In this document: positions 38,070 to 47,177 of the stretch, one piece after another
How positions within the stretch are numbered: position 1 is the stretch's first letter
Layout of the letters: every line of letters starts with the position of its first letter
Source of the DNA: an uncultured Pseudomonadales bacterium
GTDB taxonomy: Bacteria > Pseudomonadota > Gammaproteobacteria > Pseudomonadales > Pseudohongiellaceae
Reading direction: 5' to 3'
Assembly (NCBI GenBank): GCA_943842505.1
Contig: CALTDI010000001.1
Coordinates: 62,001-126,000, forward strand
DNA length: 64,000 bases
Notes under the pieces: model-generated
What the model was told of the DNA's origin: nothing
The model's database searches: none
What the model saw: the letters and a program-made list of their open reading frames with translations, nothing else
Program-made: the position numbers and the translations under genes

Positions 38070-39245
38070 GTGAAATTGGAAAATTACAGAACACTAATCG
38101 TTCTGACCTTCGCGCAATGCTTCGGTCAAACCGCAGCACCGATTCTTGTCCTGCTGGGCGGTATTGTTGGGGCGCAGATAGCACCCTCACTCGACTGGGC
38201 GACACTCCCAATAGCAATTCAAATTATAGGAATAGCTTCTGCGACAATTCCCGCGTCCTATCTGATGTCAAAAGTCGGTAGAAAAGCTGGATTTCTTGGA
38301 GGTACCGCGCTCGCCATCTTTGCCGCACTCTTTGCCGCCTGGGGTATCTATCAACAATCTTTTGCGCTCTTCTGCATCGCCTCTTTCTTCATTGGTAACT
38401 ATATAGCCTTCCTGCAGCAGTTTCGTTTCGCCGTTGCGGAGTCGGTGCCAAAACATCAGATACCCAAATGTCTGTCATTCTTAATGTTAGCGGGCATAGT
38501 TGCCGCATTGCTAGGACCGGAAGTGGGACGACGCTTCAGTGTCATTGAAGGGCTTCCCGATTACGTAGGTTCGTTTCTAGGCATGGCTGCAATGCTGAGC
38601 GTGTCCTTACTAATCTTACTCGTGTTCTATCGCAACACAGCAATGGAGACACACGAACAAGCTAGTGCTGACAGGTCTCTAGGGCAGATCTTCAGACAAC
38701 CCACCCTAATCCTGGCAATTGCATCTGCTGCTGTCGGATATAGCGTCATGAGCCTGATAATGACCGCTACTCCACTAAGTATGCACGAGTTAGATCTGCA
38801 TTCATTAGATGACACAACCCGGGTGATCCAGAGCCACATACTTGCCATGTATGTCCCATCGTTCTTCAGTGGTTTTCTGATCTCTTGGCTGGGAGTGAAG
38901 CGAATTATCCAGGCAGGGTTCGCCCTGATGTTAGTCTGTGTTGCTATTGGCTGGGGTCAACCAGATTTTATCAACTACTGGGGGACACTGGTATTTCTTG
39001 GCGTTGGTTGGAACTTCCTTTTTCTGGGCGGCACAACCCTGTTAACCCAAAGCTACCGCAATTCAGAGCGCTTCAAGGTGCAAGCAGTTAATGACTTTTT
39101 GGTCTTTGGCCTACAAGCGGTTGGCTCACTCAGCGCCGGCGTTCTATTAGCCAGTATTGGCTGGAGCGGTGTGATGGTATTTTCTCTTCCCCTATTGCTA
39201 CTACTTGTTCCAGTACTATTTATCACTCGCGAACCCGCCACCTAG
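38070..39245 (+). CDS. MFS transporter
   Basis: 391 residues, 12 membrane helices, no signal. An MFS-type loop SKVGRKAGFLGG (motif A-like, about residues 68-79) follows helix 2. The central hydrophilic loop is near 190-205. Family-level features fit a small-molecule or drug exporter; the substrate is unknown. The start (GTG-like context TGAGTGAAATTGG) is read from 38070. The stop is followed at once by truncated element R5. Confidence 0.82.
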   Translation: MKLENYRTLIVLTFAQCFGQTAAPILVLLGGIVGAQIAPSLDWATLPIAIQIIGIASATIPASYLMSKVGRKAGFLGGTALAIFAALFAAWGIYQQSFALFCIASFFIGNYIAFLQQFRFAVAESVPKHQIPKCLSFLMLAGIVAALLGPEVGRRFSVIEGLPDYVGSFLGMAAMLSVSLLILLVFYRNTAMETHEQASADRSLGQIFRQPTLILAIASAAVGYSVMSLIMTATPLSMHELDLHSLDDTTRVIQSHILAMYVPSFFSGFLISWLGVKRIIQAGFALMLVCVAIGWGQPDFINYWGTLVFLGVGWNFLFLGGTTLLTQSYRNSERFKVQAVNDFLVFGLQAVGSLSAGVLLASIGWSGVMVFSLPLLLLLVPVLFITREPAT

Positions 39246-39276
39246 AAAAAGGGAGTTAAATCCCTCCGACCCCTTA
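39246..39276. repeat. Palindromic element R5 (truncated)
   Basis: It keeps AAAAAGGGAG then TTAAATCCCTCCGACCCCTTA, i.e. the right arm is full but most of the left arm is deleted. It begins immediately after the MFS stop codon. Confidence 0.75.
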
Positions 39277-39416
39277 CTTAATTGACTGCCTAGGGTTTGA
39301 CTGTTAGCGTCGAGAGCGGTCCCTTCTGGCCTGTCACGCAGGCAATCTGCAAAGTTCCACTTTCAGACCGACCACTGGGAATAACAATAAAAAGTCCAAC
39401 CCAAGAGGTAATCACA

Positions 39417-40562
39417 ATGAAATTCAAAATCTTCGTGACCATATTGCTCGGCTGCATTATGACACTTGCCCATGCTCAGCAGGATGTTCCTGAACTTCCA
39501 TTTGAATCAGTCCCTGACCCGTTAAAACTGCCAGCGGATATTCACTTCGGTGAAATCGCCGGCGTGGCGGTCAATTCTCATGGCCATGTATTTGTCTTCT
39601 CTCGCGGCGGCAGTGCAAAGGGCCCCGCTTACATGGAAACTGCCGCTCAGTTGTTGGAGTTCGACGCACAGGGCAATTTTGTACGTGAGATTGGTAAAAA
39701 CCTAAACGCCTGGTCTTATGCGCATGCCGTGCGCATTGACCCTCAGGACAATATCTGGGTAGTGGACAAGGGATCTAATATGATTCTGCGAATTCGCCCC
39801 GAAGGTCATGTCGACTGGGTATTCGGACGCAAGGCAGAGGCATCGCATATTCAGCTACCACCGGACTATGAGACGGTGATGGCGAGGCGATTTCAACGCA
39901 TGGGTCTCGATGTTGATATCCCCGAAAACAATAACCCGCGCTGGCCCATACCCGTTCATCGCGACAATGTCTTTAACCAACCCACGGATGTGGCCTGGGA
40001 CTCAGAGGGTAATTCCTATTTCTCCGATGGTTACATCAATTCTCGTGTAGGCAAGGTCAATGCCAGAGGCGAGTGGGTTCTAAGCTGGGGCGAACTTGGT
40101 GACGGACCGGGTCAATTCGACACGCCACACGGAATAGCCGTCTCTCCAGCGGACGAGATTTACGTGGCCGACCGCGGCAATCGACGCATTCAGGTATTTG
40201 ACCAAGAAGGCAATTACATTCGTGAATTTACCGTTGACGTACCTGTCGATACCTCCCGCGGTAAAATTACCTATGGCAGGGAAAATCCACACGGCACTAC
40301 TGGCTCGCAATCACCAGGCGCGCCCGATGCTCTTTGCATGACACCTGGGCCTAATCCAGTATTGTTCATTGGTGATCTCTATCCCAGCCGCGTCTACAAG
40401 GTTTCGCTGCAGGGTGAAGTCTTGGGCGTCTATGGACAGCCCGGTCGTAATCTTGGCGAGTTTGGTTGGATACATGCCATAGCCTGTCCATCGGAAGATG
40501 AGATCTGGGTTGGAGAATTAATTAACTGGCGTTTACAAAAACTCGTAACTCGAGAAGACTAG
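39417..40562 (+). CDS. Exported NHL-repeat protein, peptidyl-alpha-hydroxyglycine lyase-like
   Basis: 381 residues from the ATG at 39417 (MKFKIFVTILLGCIMTLAHA, a signal peptide); the open frame extends upstream but lacks a signal. Propeller blades carry HGHVFVFSRGGSAKGPAY, SYAHAVRIDPQDNIWVVDKG, PHGIAVSPADEIYVADRGN and a C-terminal IHAIACPSEDEIWVGEL. The His/Asp pattern matches proteins annotated as peptidyl-alpha-hydroxyglycine lyases in marine bacteria; activity is unproven. It is paralogous to the 33259 gene. Confidence 0.85.
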   Translation: MKFKIFVTILLGCIMTLAHAQQDVPELPFESVPDPLKLPADIHFGEIAGVAVNSHGHVFVFSRGGSAKGPAYMETAAQLLEFDAQGNFVREIGKNLNAWSYAHAVRIDPQDNIWVVDKGSNMILRIRPEGHVDWVFGRKAEASHIQLPPDYETVMARRFQRMGLDVDIPENNNPRWPIPVHRDNVFNQPTDVAWDSEGNSYFSDGYINSRVGKVNARGEWVLSWGELGDGPGQFDTPHGIAVSPADEIYVADRGNRRIQVFDQEGNYIREFTVDVPVDTSRGKITYGRENPHGTTGSQSPGAPDALCMTPGPNPVLFIGDLYPSRVYKVSLQGEVLGVYGQPGRNLGEFGWIHAIACPSEDEIWVGELINWRLQKLVTRED

Positions 40563-40865
40563 TATCCCATCCATGGGAGACAGCGACCAAATAGTGATGC
40601 GCCAAAGCGACTAGCTATTTTCCTGTCTCCTTTTCCATGCCCTAGATGCTAGCTTTGTGAATCCATCTGGAAAAAATAGAATAAGCAGCTGAGCCAGAAT
40701 AAAACTCAGTATTTCCAAGCGAGCAACTTCAAAAACCCCTTAGCACGCCGCATAGCACATTCGTGAAATCGATGGTAAGCCTGCGTTTTTTACCTTCTCT
40801 TCTTCTTTTCTACAACAGAATCTTAATGGTATGGTTCCAGTCTAAACCAACACGGGAGAGCCACT
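40563..40865. other. Intergenic upstream of dienelactone hydrolase
   Basis: No gene is supported. A 6-bp hairpin TCCCAT-CC-ATGGGA lies just after the NHL stop, and a TTAGCACGCCGCATAGCACA motif (40739-40770) resembles the TAGCACAC repeats at 25.1 and 26.0 kb. The promoter of the next gene is probably in the AT-rich 40800-40840 stretch. Confidence 0.5.
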
Positions 40866-41780
40866 ATGTCATCCAAAGAAAAACGCACTGTTCCAGTTGA
40901 AGCGATTGAAATTTACAACCAATACATTCACGGCGAAATCGGTCGTCGGGCGTTCTTAAACCGTGTTAAGAAATTTGCGGTGGCCGGTCTCGGTGCCAGT
41001 GCCATAGTGGAAGCTCTGATGCCCAATTACGCGCTAGGGCAACAGGTGTCTCGCGATGATGAACGAATAACGGCCAGTTATGAGACCCTGCCCTCACCAG
41101 ATGGCAACGGCTACATAAGAGGTTATCTGGTACGACCCTATAGCGCCGACAGTCGCAGTGAAACGCCGTCGCAGCTTCCAGGCATAATCGTAGTGCATGA
41201 GAATCGCGGTCTAAATCCCCACACCGAAGATGTCGCCCGACGCTTTGCTCTATCTAACTTCATGGCTTTCGCCCCTGACGTGCTCTCCTCTGTTGGTGGC
41301 TATCCGGGAGATGACTATCAGGGCGGGCAACTCTTTCGTCAGGTAGATAACGACAAAAAATTCGAAGACATCGTAGCCAGCGCACTCTGGTTAAAAAATC
41401 GCTCAGACTGCACGGGCAAGATTGGCGTGACTGGATTTTGCTACGGCGGCAGTGTCTCAAACCGACTAGCGGTGAGACTAGGAGAGGATCTTGCCGCTGC
41501 AGTTCCCTTCTATGGCGGAGGTGTGTCGGCTACCGATGCAGCAAGTATCAAGGCTGCAATCCTAGTACAACATGGGGAGCTCGATACGCGTCTGGTTGAG
41601 GCATGGCCGGAATACGAAGCAGCGATGATCGCCGCAAACGTTACCCATGAAGGCCACATCTACCCTAACGCAGTACATGGCTTCTTCAACGACGCCACTC
41701 CCGAACGCTACAATGATGCCGCCGCGACTGAGGCCTGGCAACGCACCATTGATTGGTTCAACAGATACGTAAGGAGCTAA
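40866..41780 (+). CDS. Dienelactone hydrolase family protein, Tat-exported
   Basis: 304 residues. A twin-arginine signal (GRRAFLNRVKKFAVAGLG, residues 26-43) suggests export as a folded enzyme. The DLH core has the nucleophile in VTGFCYGGSV (Cys192), the acid in HGELDTRL (Asp240) and the His in AVHGFFND (His271), the canonical Cys-Asp-His set. Family members open dienelactones or cleave related esters; this substrate is unknown. R6 begins 8 bases after the stop. Confidence 0.9.
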   Translation: MSSKEKRTVPVEAIEIYNQYIHGEIGRRAFLNRVKKFAVAGLGASAIVEALMPNYALGQQVSRDDERITASYETLPSPDGNGYIRGYLVRPYSADSRSETPSQLPGIIVVHENRGLNPHTEDVARRFALSNFMAFAPDVLSSVGGYPGDDYQGGQLFRQVDNDKKFEDIVASALWLKNRSDCTGKIGVTGFCYGGSVSNRLAVRLGEDLAAAVPFYGGGVSATDAASIKAAILVQHGELDTRLVEAWPEYEAAMIAANVTHEGHIYPNAVHGFFNDATPERYNDAAATEAWQRTIDWFNRYVRS

Positions 41781-41787
41781 CCGAGAA

Positions 41788-41862
41788 AAAGGGGTCGGAG
41801 GGATTTATTTTTGATCAATCTAGCCAGTGGATTGATCAAAAATAAATCCCTCCGACCCCTTT
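41788..41862. repeat. Palindromic element R6 (33-bp perfect stem)
   Basis: Arms 41788-41820 and 41830-41862 are exact complements, beginning AAAGGGGTCGGAGGGATTTA and ending TTTGATCAATC, with a 9-base loop. It is the extended form of the family and is nearly identical to R7. The inner part contains the palindrome TTGATCAA. Confidence 0.95.
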
Positions 41863-41939
41863 AGTCCCATTTTGCCGTAGATTAAGGTAATCTCCGGGTT
41901 GAAAGTGAACTGTAAACACATTAGCTAAGCGAGCAGCCC

Positions 41940-43217
41940 ATGGATAAAAAAACCCTGAAAAATCTTTCTCTTGCCATTGTTTCCCTATTCGCGGCATTGA
42001 CCGTTGGTTTGTCATCTGCCCAAGATATCCCGTGGGCGTCTAGTGCAGAAGAAGTTGGCATGTCCGGCGAGCGCCTCGAGCGCATCAATCAAGCCATGCA
42101 GCGGCATATAGATGCGGGCAACATCCAAGGTGCGGTAACCGCCGTAGCCAGGCACGGAAAGCTTGTGCATTTTCAGACCCATGGCGTGATGGACGTTCCA
42201 AATAAACGCCCCATGACCGATGACAGCCTCTTTATCATGATGAGCTCCACCAAACCGGTGCTGGGCGTCGCCGCCATGATGATGATAGAAGAAGGCTTGA
42301 TACGTCCTACCGATCCGGTATCTAAGTGGATTCCAGAATTCGAGGATATGCAGGTCGCTGTGCTCGCCGCACCCTTCGATGAGAACATCAGCCCGCTGCG
42401 CGTGGATCCTGAAGACCTCCCCGAGCATCGACTGGTACCAGCACACCGACAAATCACCGTCCATGACATATTGACCCATACCTCAGGCCTGGCTAGTAGC
42501 GGCTTAGGTAGCGCCATCTCCGCGCCAGCCGATCGCAGCCCGGGAGCAACGCTGGCTAACACTGTCCCCAAGTTTGGTGATTACGTGCTTGATTTCCAGC
42601 CCGGTACTCGCTGGCAATACAGTCCTGCCACAGCATTGGATGTAATCGCTCGCATCATCGAGATTGAATCCGGCATGCCCTTCCCTCAGTTTACGCAACA
42701 GCGCATTTTCGAGCCGTTGGGCATGAACAACACCTGGTGGAATGTGCCTGCTGAATACCAGGACCGCCGAGTTGTAATCGTTGATCGTGACATGTCGCGC
42801 TTCTTCGATGTCCCCGATACCACCTACTTCTCCGGCTCCTACGGACTCAACAGCACCGCCGAAGATTATCTGCGCTTCGAACAGATGCTGGCTAACGGCG
42901 GCGAGCTATTCGGCAATCGTCTATTAAGCCCGCGCACCGTTCGCATGATGGCCAGCAATCAGTCGGGCGACCTCTACAAGGGAATAGGACGGAATCTCAG
43001 GGGGCAGGGCTTTGGTTATACCGTAGCTGTTGCAGAAGATCCCATAGTCTCCAACACAAGACGCAGTCCCGGCGCCTTCGGCTGGGGCGGCGCCTTCGGC
43101 ACTCGCTCCTACACCGACCCGGAAGAAGAGTTAACGGCAGTAATTATGCTTCAGCAACCCTATAGGGCGGCGCAGGAAGATTTCGAAAATGCCGTGCAGC
43201 AGGCAATTATCGATTAA
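41940..43217 (+). CDS. Serine hydrolase, class C beta-lactamase family
   Basis: 425 residues with a signal peptide ending GLSSAQ. The nucleophile motif is MSSTKP (SxxK, Ser102 and Lys105); the second motif is WQYSPATA (YSx), and a glycine-rich strand GAFGWGGAFGTRSY replaces the KTG-like box. The fold covers D-aminopeptidases, esterases and beta-lactamases; the specific function is unclear. It is paralogous to the 47178 gene. R7 starts 11 bases after the stop. Confidence 0.9.
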   Translation: MDKKTLKNLSLAIVSLFAALTVGLSSAQDIPWASSAEEVGMSGERLERINQAMQRHIDAGNIQGAVTAVARHGKLVHFQTHGVMDVPNKRPMTDDSLFIMMSSTKPVLGVAAMMMIEEGLIRPTDPVSKWIPEFEDMQVAVLAAPFDENISPLRVDPEDLPEHRLVPAHRQITVHDILTHTSGLASSGLGSAISAPADRSPGATLANTVPKFGDYVLDFQPGTRWQYSPATALDVIARIIEIESGMPFPQFTQQRIFEPLGMNNTWWNVPAEYQDRRVVIVDRDMSRFFDVPDTTYFSGSYGLNSTAEDYLRFEQMLANGGELFGNRLLSPRTVRMMASNQSGDLYKGIGRNLRGQGFGYTVAVAEDPIVSNTRRSPGAFGWGGAFGTRSYTDPEEELTAVIMLQQPYRAAQEDFENAVQQAIID

Positions 43218-43227
43218 AGCTTGAGCG

Positions 43228-43303
43228 TAAAGGGGTCGGAGGGATTTATTTTTGATCAATTTGCTGCCAAATTGATCAAAAATAAATCCCTCCGACCCCT
43301 TTA
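43228..43303. repeat. Palindromic element R7 (35-bp perfect stem) supplying a stop codon
   Basis: Arms 43228-43262 and 43269-43303 are exact complements with a 6-base loop (GCTGCC). The right arm's last three bases, read on the minus strand, are the TAA stop of the racemase gene. It is the strongest hairpin in the window. Confidence 0.95.
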
Positions 43304-44611
43304 GTCCAACAATGCCTTGGAGTATCTCGCCCCTTGATTCAACTGCCCCATAAAGCTATGGACGTCAGAGATAGATGATCTCCAATGCTCTTCTACCCGA
43401 ATCTCATCTTGTGCTTGTCGTCCAAAAATAACGACCTGATCTCCGGATGCTATTTCTTCCCATCCATCGATTATGTCGATCATGGTTGTGTTCATCGACA
43501 TACTTCCCACCATCGGATATCTGTCTCCGCCAATTAATACCTCTACTAGATCCCTGGGAAGTCCATTGACCTTCCCTATTGGAATATTGGCCAGATAGCT
43601 GTCCCGCTGCAGTATATAGCTGCTGCCATAGCCCACGGGGCTACCCCTGGGGTAGTAATTGATCTGACCTACCCGGGAATACACCGACATCAACTGTTGG
43701 AGTGACCCCGGCGCCTCGTCTTCGAGTTTCTCGCCAAAAGCCAGGGAACCGATTCGCACCATATCCAGATGTGCCTCTGGCAAACGCAGGCTTGTGGAGG
43801 TATTTGCCACATGCAGCAGAATGGCATCTCGGTTCAAATTACCATTCTCGATTATCCAATCCGCTTGTTCTTTAAATTTCTCAAAAGCCAGACGGGTACC
43901 ACTGATGTCTTCGGCATCAGCGTTTGGGAAGTGGGTCATGATGCCAGCAACTTCGATATTCGGCAGCGTTATCAGAGAAAGCATCTGCTCCCGAATTTCT
44001 AGAACGCTCATATCAAATCCGTTTCTGGACATCCCTCCCGTATTCAGATTCAAATGAACTTTTATTCTTTGCCCTGTCTGTTCTCCAAGCCTTGAGAGAA
44101 GCTCAACCATCTGCAGGTTTCCGACCATCTCTTCGACGTCGCCGTACAATTCTCGATCTGAGTGCACCGCCACAAGCTCATCGTTGCTTGCCAGGCGCAG
44201 GCGCGCAATCGGAGTATTTAACTCCAATCTTTGCATTATCAGCAGAGAGCTGTTTTCGGTGATGCCGAAATAATCGGCACCCGCCATCTCGGCAACCTTC
44301 GCGAGTAGCTCCAGACCATGGCCGTAGACATCAGACTTTATTACCACCATCAGGCGAGTTGAATCGTCCAAAATCTGCGTCTTAATAAGCCGTATGTTTG
44401 CATAGAATGCCAGTTGGTCTATTTCTATAAAGGTGCTGGGCCGTAGCTCCTGGGCTGGCTGGCTTTCACTCCAGCTCTCTACATAGTTTAAGACAGCCTG
44501 CGGATAACCCTCGGCGTTATCAGCAACCTGAGCACTTGCCGTGCCCAAGCCAAGAAACTGAAACGCGATGTATAGAACGAGACTGGAGAGCTTAAGCTGT
44601 TGAGCCTTCAT
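43301..44611 (-). CDS. Exported alanine racemase-family protein (broad-specificity type)
   Basis: 436 residues with a signal peptide ending GTASAQ. The PLP lysine is in VVIKSDVYGHGL (Lys92), followed by a TIM barrel (VHLNLNTGGMSRNGF, MTHFPNADAEDISGT) and the C-terminal domain with PVGYGSSY (the catalytic Tyr region) and VGSMSMNTTMID. The export signal and the neighbours fit a periplasmic amino-acid racemase of the Bsr/alanine-racemase group rather than the cytoplasmic cell-wall enzyme. It sits 36 bases after the D-aminoacylase gene in one operon. Its stop codon lies in R7. Confidence 0.9.
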   Translation of the reverse strand: MKAQQLKLSSLVLYIAFQFLGLGTASAQVADNAEGYPQAVLNYVESWSESQPAQELRPSTFIEIDQLAFYANIRLIKTQILDDSTRLMVVIKSDVYGHGLELLAKVAEMAGADYFGITENSSLLIMQRLELNTPIARLRLASNDELVAVHSDRELYGDVEEMVGNLQMVELLSRLGEQTGQRIKVHLNLNTGGMSRNGFDMSVLEIREQMLSLITLPNIEVAGIMTHFPNADAEDISGTRLAFEKFKEQADWIIENGNLNRDAILLHVANTSTSLRLPEAHLDMVRIGSLAFGEKLEDEAPGSLQQLMSVYSRVGQINYYPRGSPVGYGSSYILQRDSYLANIPIGKVNGLPRDLVEVLIGGDRYPMVGSMSMNTTMIDIIDGWEEIASGDQVVIFGRQAQDEIRVEEHWRSSISDVHSFMGQLNQGARYSKALLD

Positions 44612-44647
44612 CTTCTTCTGACCTTGATTTTGTAAATCGAATGGGAG

Positions 44648-46219
44648 CTAGTCGCCCGGAGTATTTTGACGACGAATAAGCTGCCCCGGACGTGCATCAG
44701 TCACATCGCCTTTGTCCCAGACTAGCTCTCCGTTCACCCACACCGCATCGATTCCCGTGGAGTATTGCAGCGAATCATCGAAAGTGGCGTGGTCTTGAAT
44801 TGAGGCTGGATCAAACAGCACAAGGTCGGCTGCAAAGCCCTGCTGCAGTATGCCCCTATCGGCGATACCCAGATTATGCGCTGGCAGACTGGTCATCTTT
44901 CGAATAGCTTCGCTAAGGGTAAGAACCTGCTTGTCCCGCACATAAGTAGCCAACACACGGGAGAATGTGCCCTGCCCCCGTGGATGACTGTCGTCGATGC
45001 CACCGTCGGTGGTGATCGCAGTAAAAGGCCACTGCATAAATGTCTCGATATCGGCCTGGCAAATATTGCGACCGATGACACGCTCGTTGAGATCGTCTCG
45101 TTCCGCGCGCTGTAGAAGCCGCATCATCGGGTCTATCGGGTCCATCTCTTTCTCGGCCGCAAGACCTTCTAGGGTTTTTCCAGCATAGGAAGGCTGTCCC
45201 TCATAGTCCGATATCGTAATACTGGATGCCGCCGCGATAGAACTTAGGGCATATTCCGCTGCTGCCCTATCTCCGTAATCGCGCTCCGGCATCAGAATCG
45301 CCATGGGTGCCTTCCAACCATCATAGGGATAGATATCCGCGGTAATATCGAGCCCTTCGCTACGTGCCCTATCGAGTTTTTCCAGGACACTTTCGGCATC
45401 GCCGTGTAGCGCATACATAGCCAGCTTGATATGACTGATATTCGCGGAGATATTCGCCCCCCGCGCTATGGTGAGCACCTCGTCGATCGCCTCGGTAACT
45501 TTGACATCTTCACTTCTGATATGACTCGAGTACTTGCCACCATAACTCGCCGCGACTTTAGCTAGCTCTATGACTTCCTCCGTAAGCGAATACAGCGATG
45601 GCTCATATTCCAACCCTGTCGATAAGCCTAAAGCGCCGGCCTCAAGATCGCGACGCAGCATCTGCCTCATGCTCTCCAACTCTTCCTCGTTTGCCGCACG
45701 CTTGAAATCATCCTCCATTACGATCTCACGATAAGTATCGTGGGGTGCGAAATAGGCGAGATTTATTGCCGCCGGGTTTTCTTGAAATAACTGAAAATTA
45801 TGTTCGATGGAAACAAACGGCGCACCAAATGAAGAGGCACCGCCATCGAGCCCGCTGACGATTGTTGTGATGCCCTGAGCTAGCGCGCTTTTCGGCGCGA
45901 GCTGCTGCATCAATTTTGTGTCGTGATGACTATGGGGGTCTATAAATCCAGGTGACAGTGCCAGACCATTCGCCTGCCACACTTTGTCATTCGATTGCGC
46001 AGTGAAGTCACCGATACCGGAAATGATGCCATTGTCTACGCGCACATCTGCAGTAACCGGGTCGTTGCCCAACCCATCGTAGACGAGAGCGTCTTTGATA
46101 ATCCATACGGTAGCAGCAGCAAAGTCATCGGGAGAGCCATTTTGCTCCGAGCAGGAAAGCAGAAACACCAGGCAAGCACTAATACTAAAGGCTCTGATAT
46201 AAGAATTTATAGACTTCAT
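44648..46219 (-). CDS. N-acyl-D-amino-acid deacylase (amidohydrolase), lipoprotein
   Basis: 523 residues. A lipoprotein signal ends LLSCSEQ (Cys23). The amidohydrolase signature is SPGFIDPHSHHDT (metal His set, about residues 93-105); later come SGLDGGASSF, GLSTGLEYEPS and SHIRSED, characteristic of the D-aminoacylase/dipeptidase branch, and the final TDARPGQLIRR. It should hydrolyse N-acyl-D-amino acids to D-amino acids at the envelope. The racemase gene downstream could then convert the product, giving a D-amino-acid use pathway. Confidence 0.9.
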   Translation of the reverse strand: MKSINSYIRAFSISACLVFLLSCSEQNGSPDDFAAATVWIIKDALVYDGLGNDPVTADVRVDNGIISGIGDFTAQSNDKVWQANGLALSPGFIDPHSHHDTKLMQQLAPKSALAQGITTIVSGLDGGASSFGAPFVSIEHNFQLFQENPAAINLAYFAPHDTYREIVMEDDFKRAANEEELESMRQMLRRDLEAGALGLSTGLEYEPSLYSLTEEVIELAKVAASYGGKYSSHIRSEDVKVTEAIDEVLTIARGANISANISHIKLAMYALHGDAESVLEKLDRARSEGLDITADIYPYDGWKAPMAILMPERDYGDRAAAEYALSSIAAASSITISDYEGQPSYAGKTLEGLAAEKEMDPIDPMMRLLQRAERDDLNERVIGRNICQADIETFMQWPFTAITTDGGIDDSHPRGQGTFSRVLATYVRDKQVLTLSEAIRKMTSLPAHNLGIADRGILQQGFAADLVLFDPASIQDHATFDDSLQYSTGIDAVWVNGELVWDKGDVTDARPGQLIRRQNTPGD

Positions 46220-46459
46220 AACTATCTTGCCTCATAGAGTGTCTAGGCAGACTAAGGACTATATAGGTGCAAGTCTATGCTTACTTTCAGAGCCCTGATC
46301 ACATCATTTACGCTTAGCTAACGGCCCCTACAACAAAGAAATTACAATCGCCTCTGCTTCCCTAAAGCCAGAGGATTGAAAGTGTTCTAATTATTAGGCC
46401 ATACTAGAGCCCCTAGCCAGGTACATTAGTATTATTTCAGAACTACAGGAAAGCCGCGC

Positions 46460-47026
46460 ATGTCCATCGATATTACCTTTACCCTTAGCAATGACGATTT
46501 GAAGCGATTCGAAGATATTGTTAGCAGAGCCAAGGATGCCCTTGAGAACGACGAGAACGCCAAGCAAGTTGAGGACGCCGCCAGGCAGATGGTCGAACAG
46601 GCCAGAGCCGTAGACCTGCCTACTTTCATCGAAGAAAGACTGATGAAACTTGAAATATTGATAAACATGGTGAGTGACAAAGAATGGGAATTAAACGAAA
46701 GCGAGCGCAAAGCAGTTCTAAGTGCTCTGGCTTATTTCTGTGATCCCGATGACATTATTCCTGACCACCTACCCGGAGTCGGCTTCCTAGATGACGCGAT
46801 CTATGTAGAGATCATCGTGCAGGAGCTGGATGCGGAAATCCGTTCCTACAGCGAATTTTTCGAATACCGCAAGGCCGAGGAAAATCGAAGAAGGAATAAG
46901 GGGCTAGATACTGCCGTGGGCAGAGAAGACTGGCTGGCAGATAAACGGTCCGTACTACACTCCAGAATGCGCTCAAGAAGAGCCGGCAGTTCGAGCAGAA
47001 CAGGTTGGCGCACAAAGCTTTTTTAG
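46460..47026 (+). CDS. YkvA/DUF1232 domain protein
   Basis: 188 residues. The YkvA core is visible as ALAYFCDPDDIIPDHLPGVG then FLDDAIYVEIIVQELDAEI (about residues 93-130). It is cytoplasmic and helical, flanked by charged segments, and the C-terminus is Arg/Ser-rich (SRMRSRRAGSSSR). The family is of unknown function. The preceding 46220-46459 holds no other gene. Confidence 0.85.
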   Translation: MSIDITFTLSNDDLKRFEDIVSRAKDALENDENAKQVEDAARQMVEQARAVDLPTFIEERLMKLEILINMVSDKEWELNESERKAVLSALAYFCDPDDIIPDHLPGVGFLDDAIYVEIIVQELDAEIRSYSEFFEYRKAEENRRRNKGLDTAVGREDWLADKRSVLHSRMRSRRAGSSSRTGWRTKLF

Positions 47027-47177
47027 GCATAAGGAATAGAAAGTAACATTTGTATCTACACCGATGACACTATCCCTTCGCTCCACGAAACCTGATTATT
47101 TCCCTAGTTAGCGGAATCTTTCTCGGCAAAATTTCCCTATAATCAGCCTTATAGATTACTAAAAACAGGAAACTCTT

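Noticed and set aside
30619..43303. CRISPR array
   Set aside because: The repeats are kilobases apart, self-complementary and each located at a gene boundary; there are no regular spacers or cas genes.
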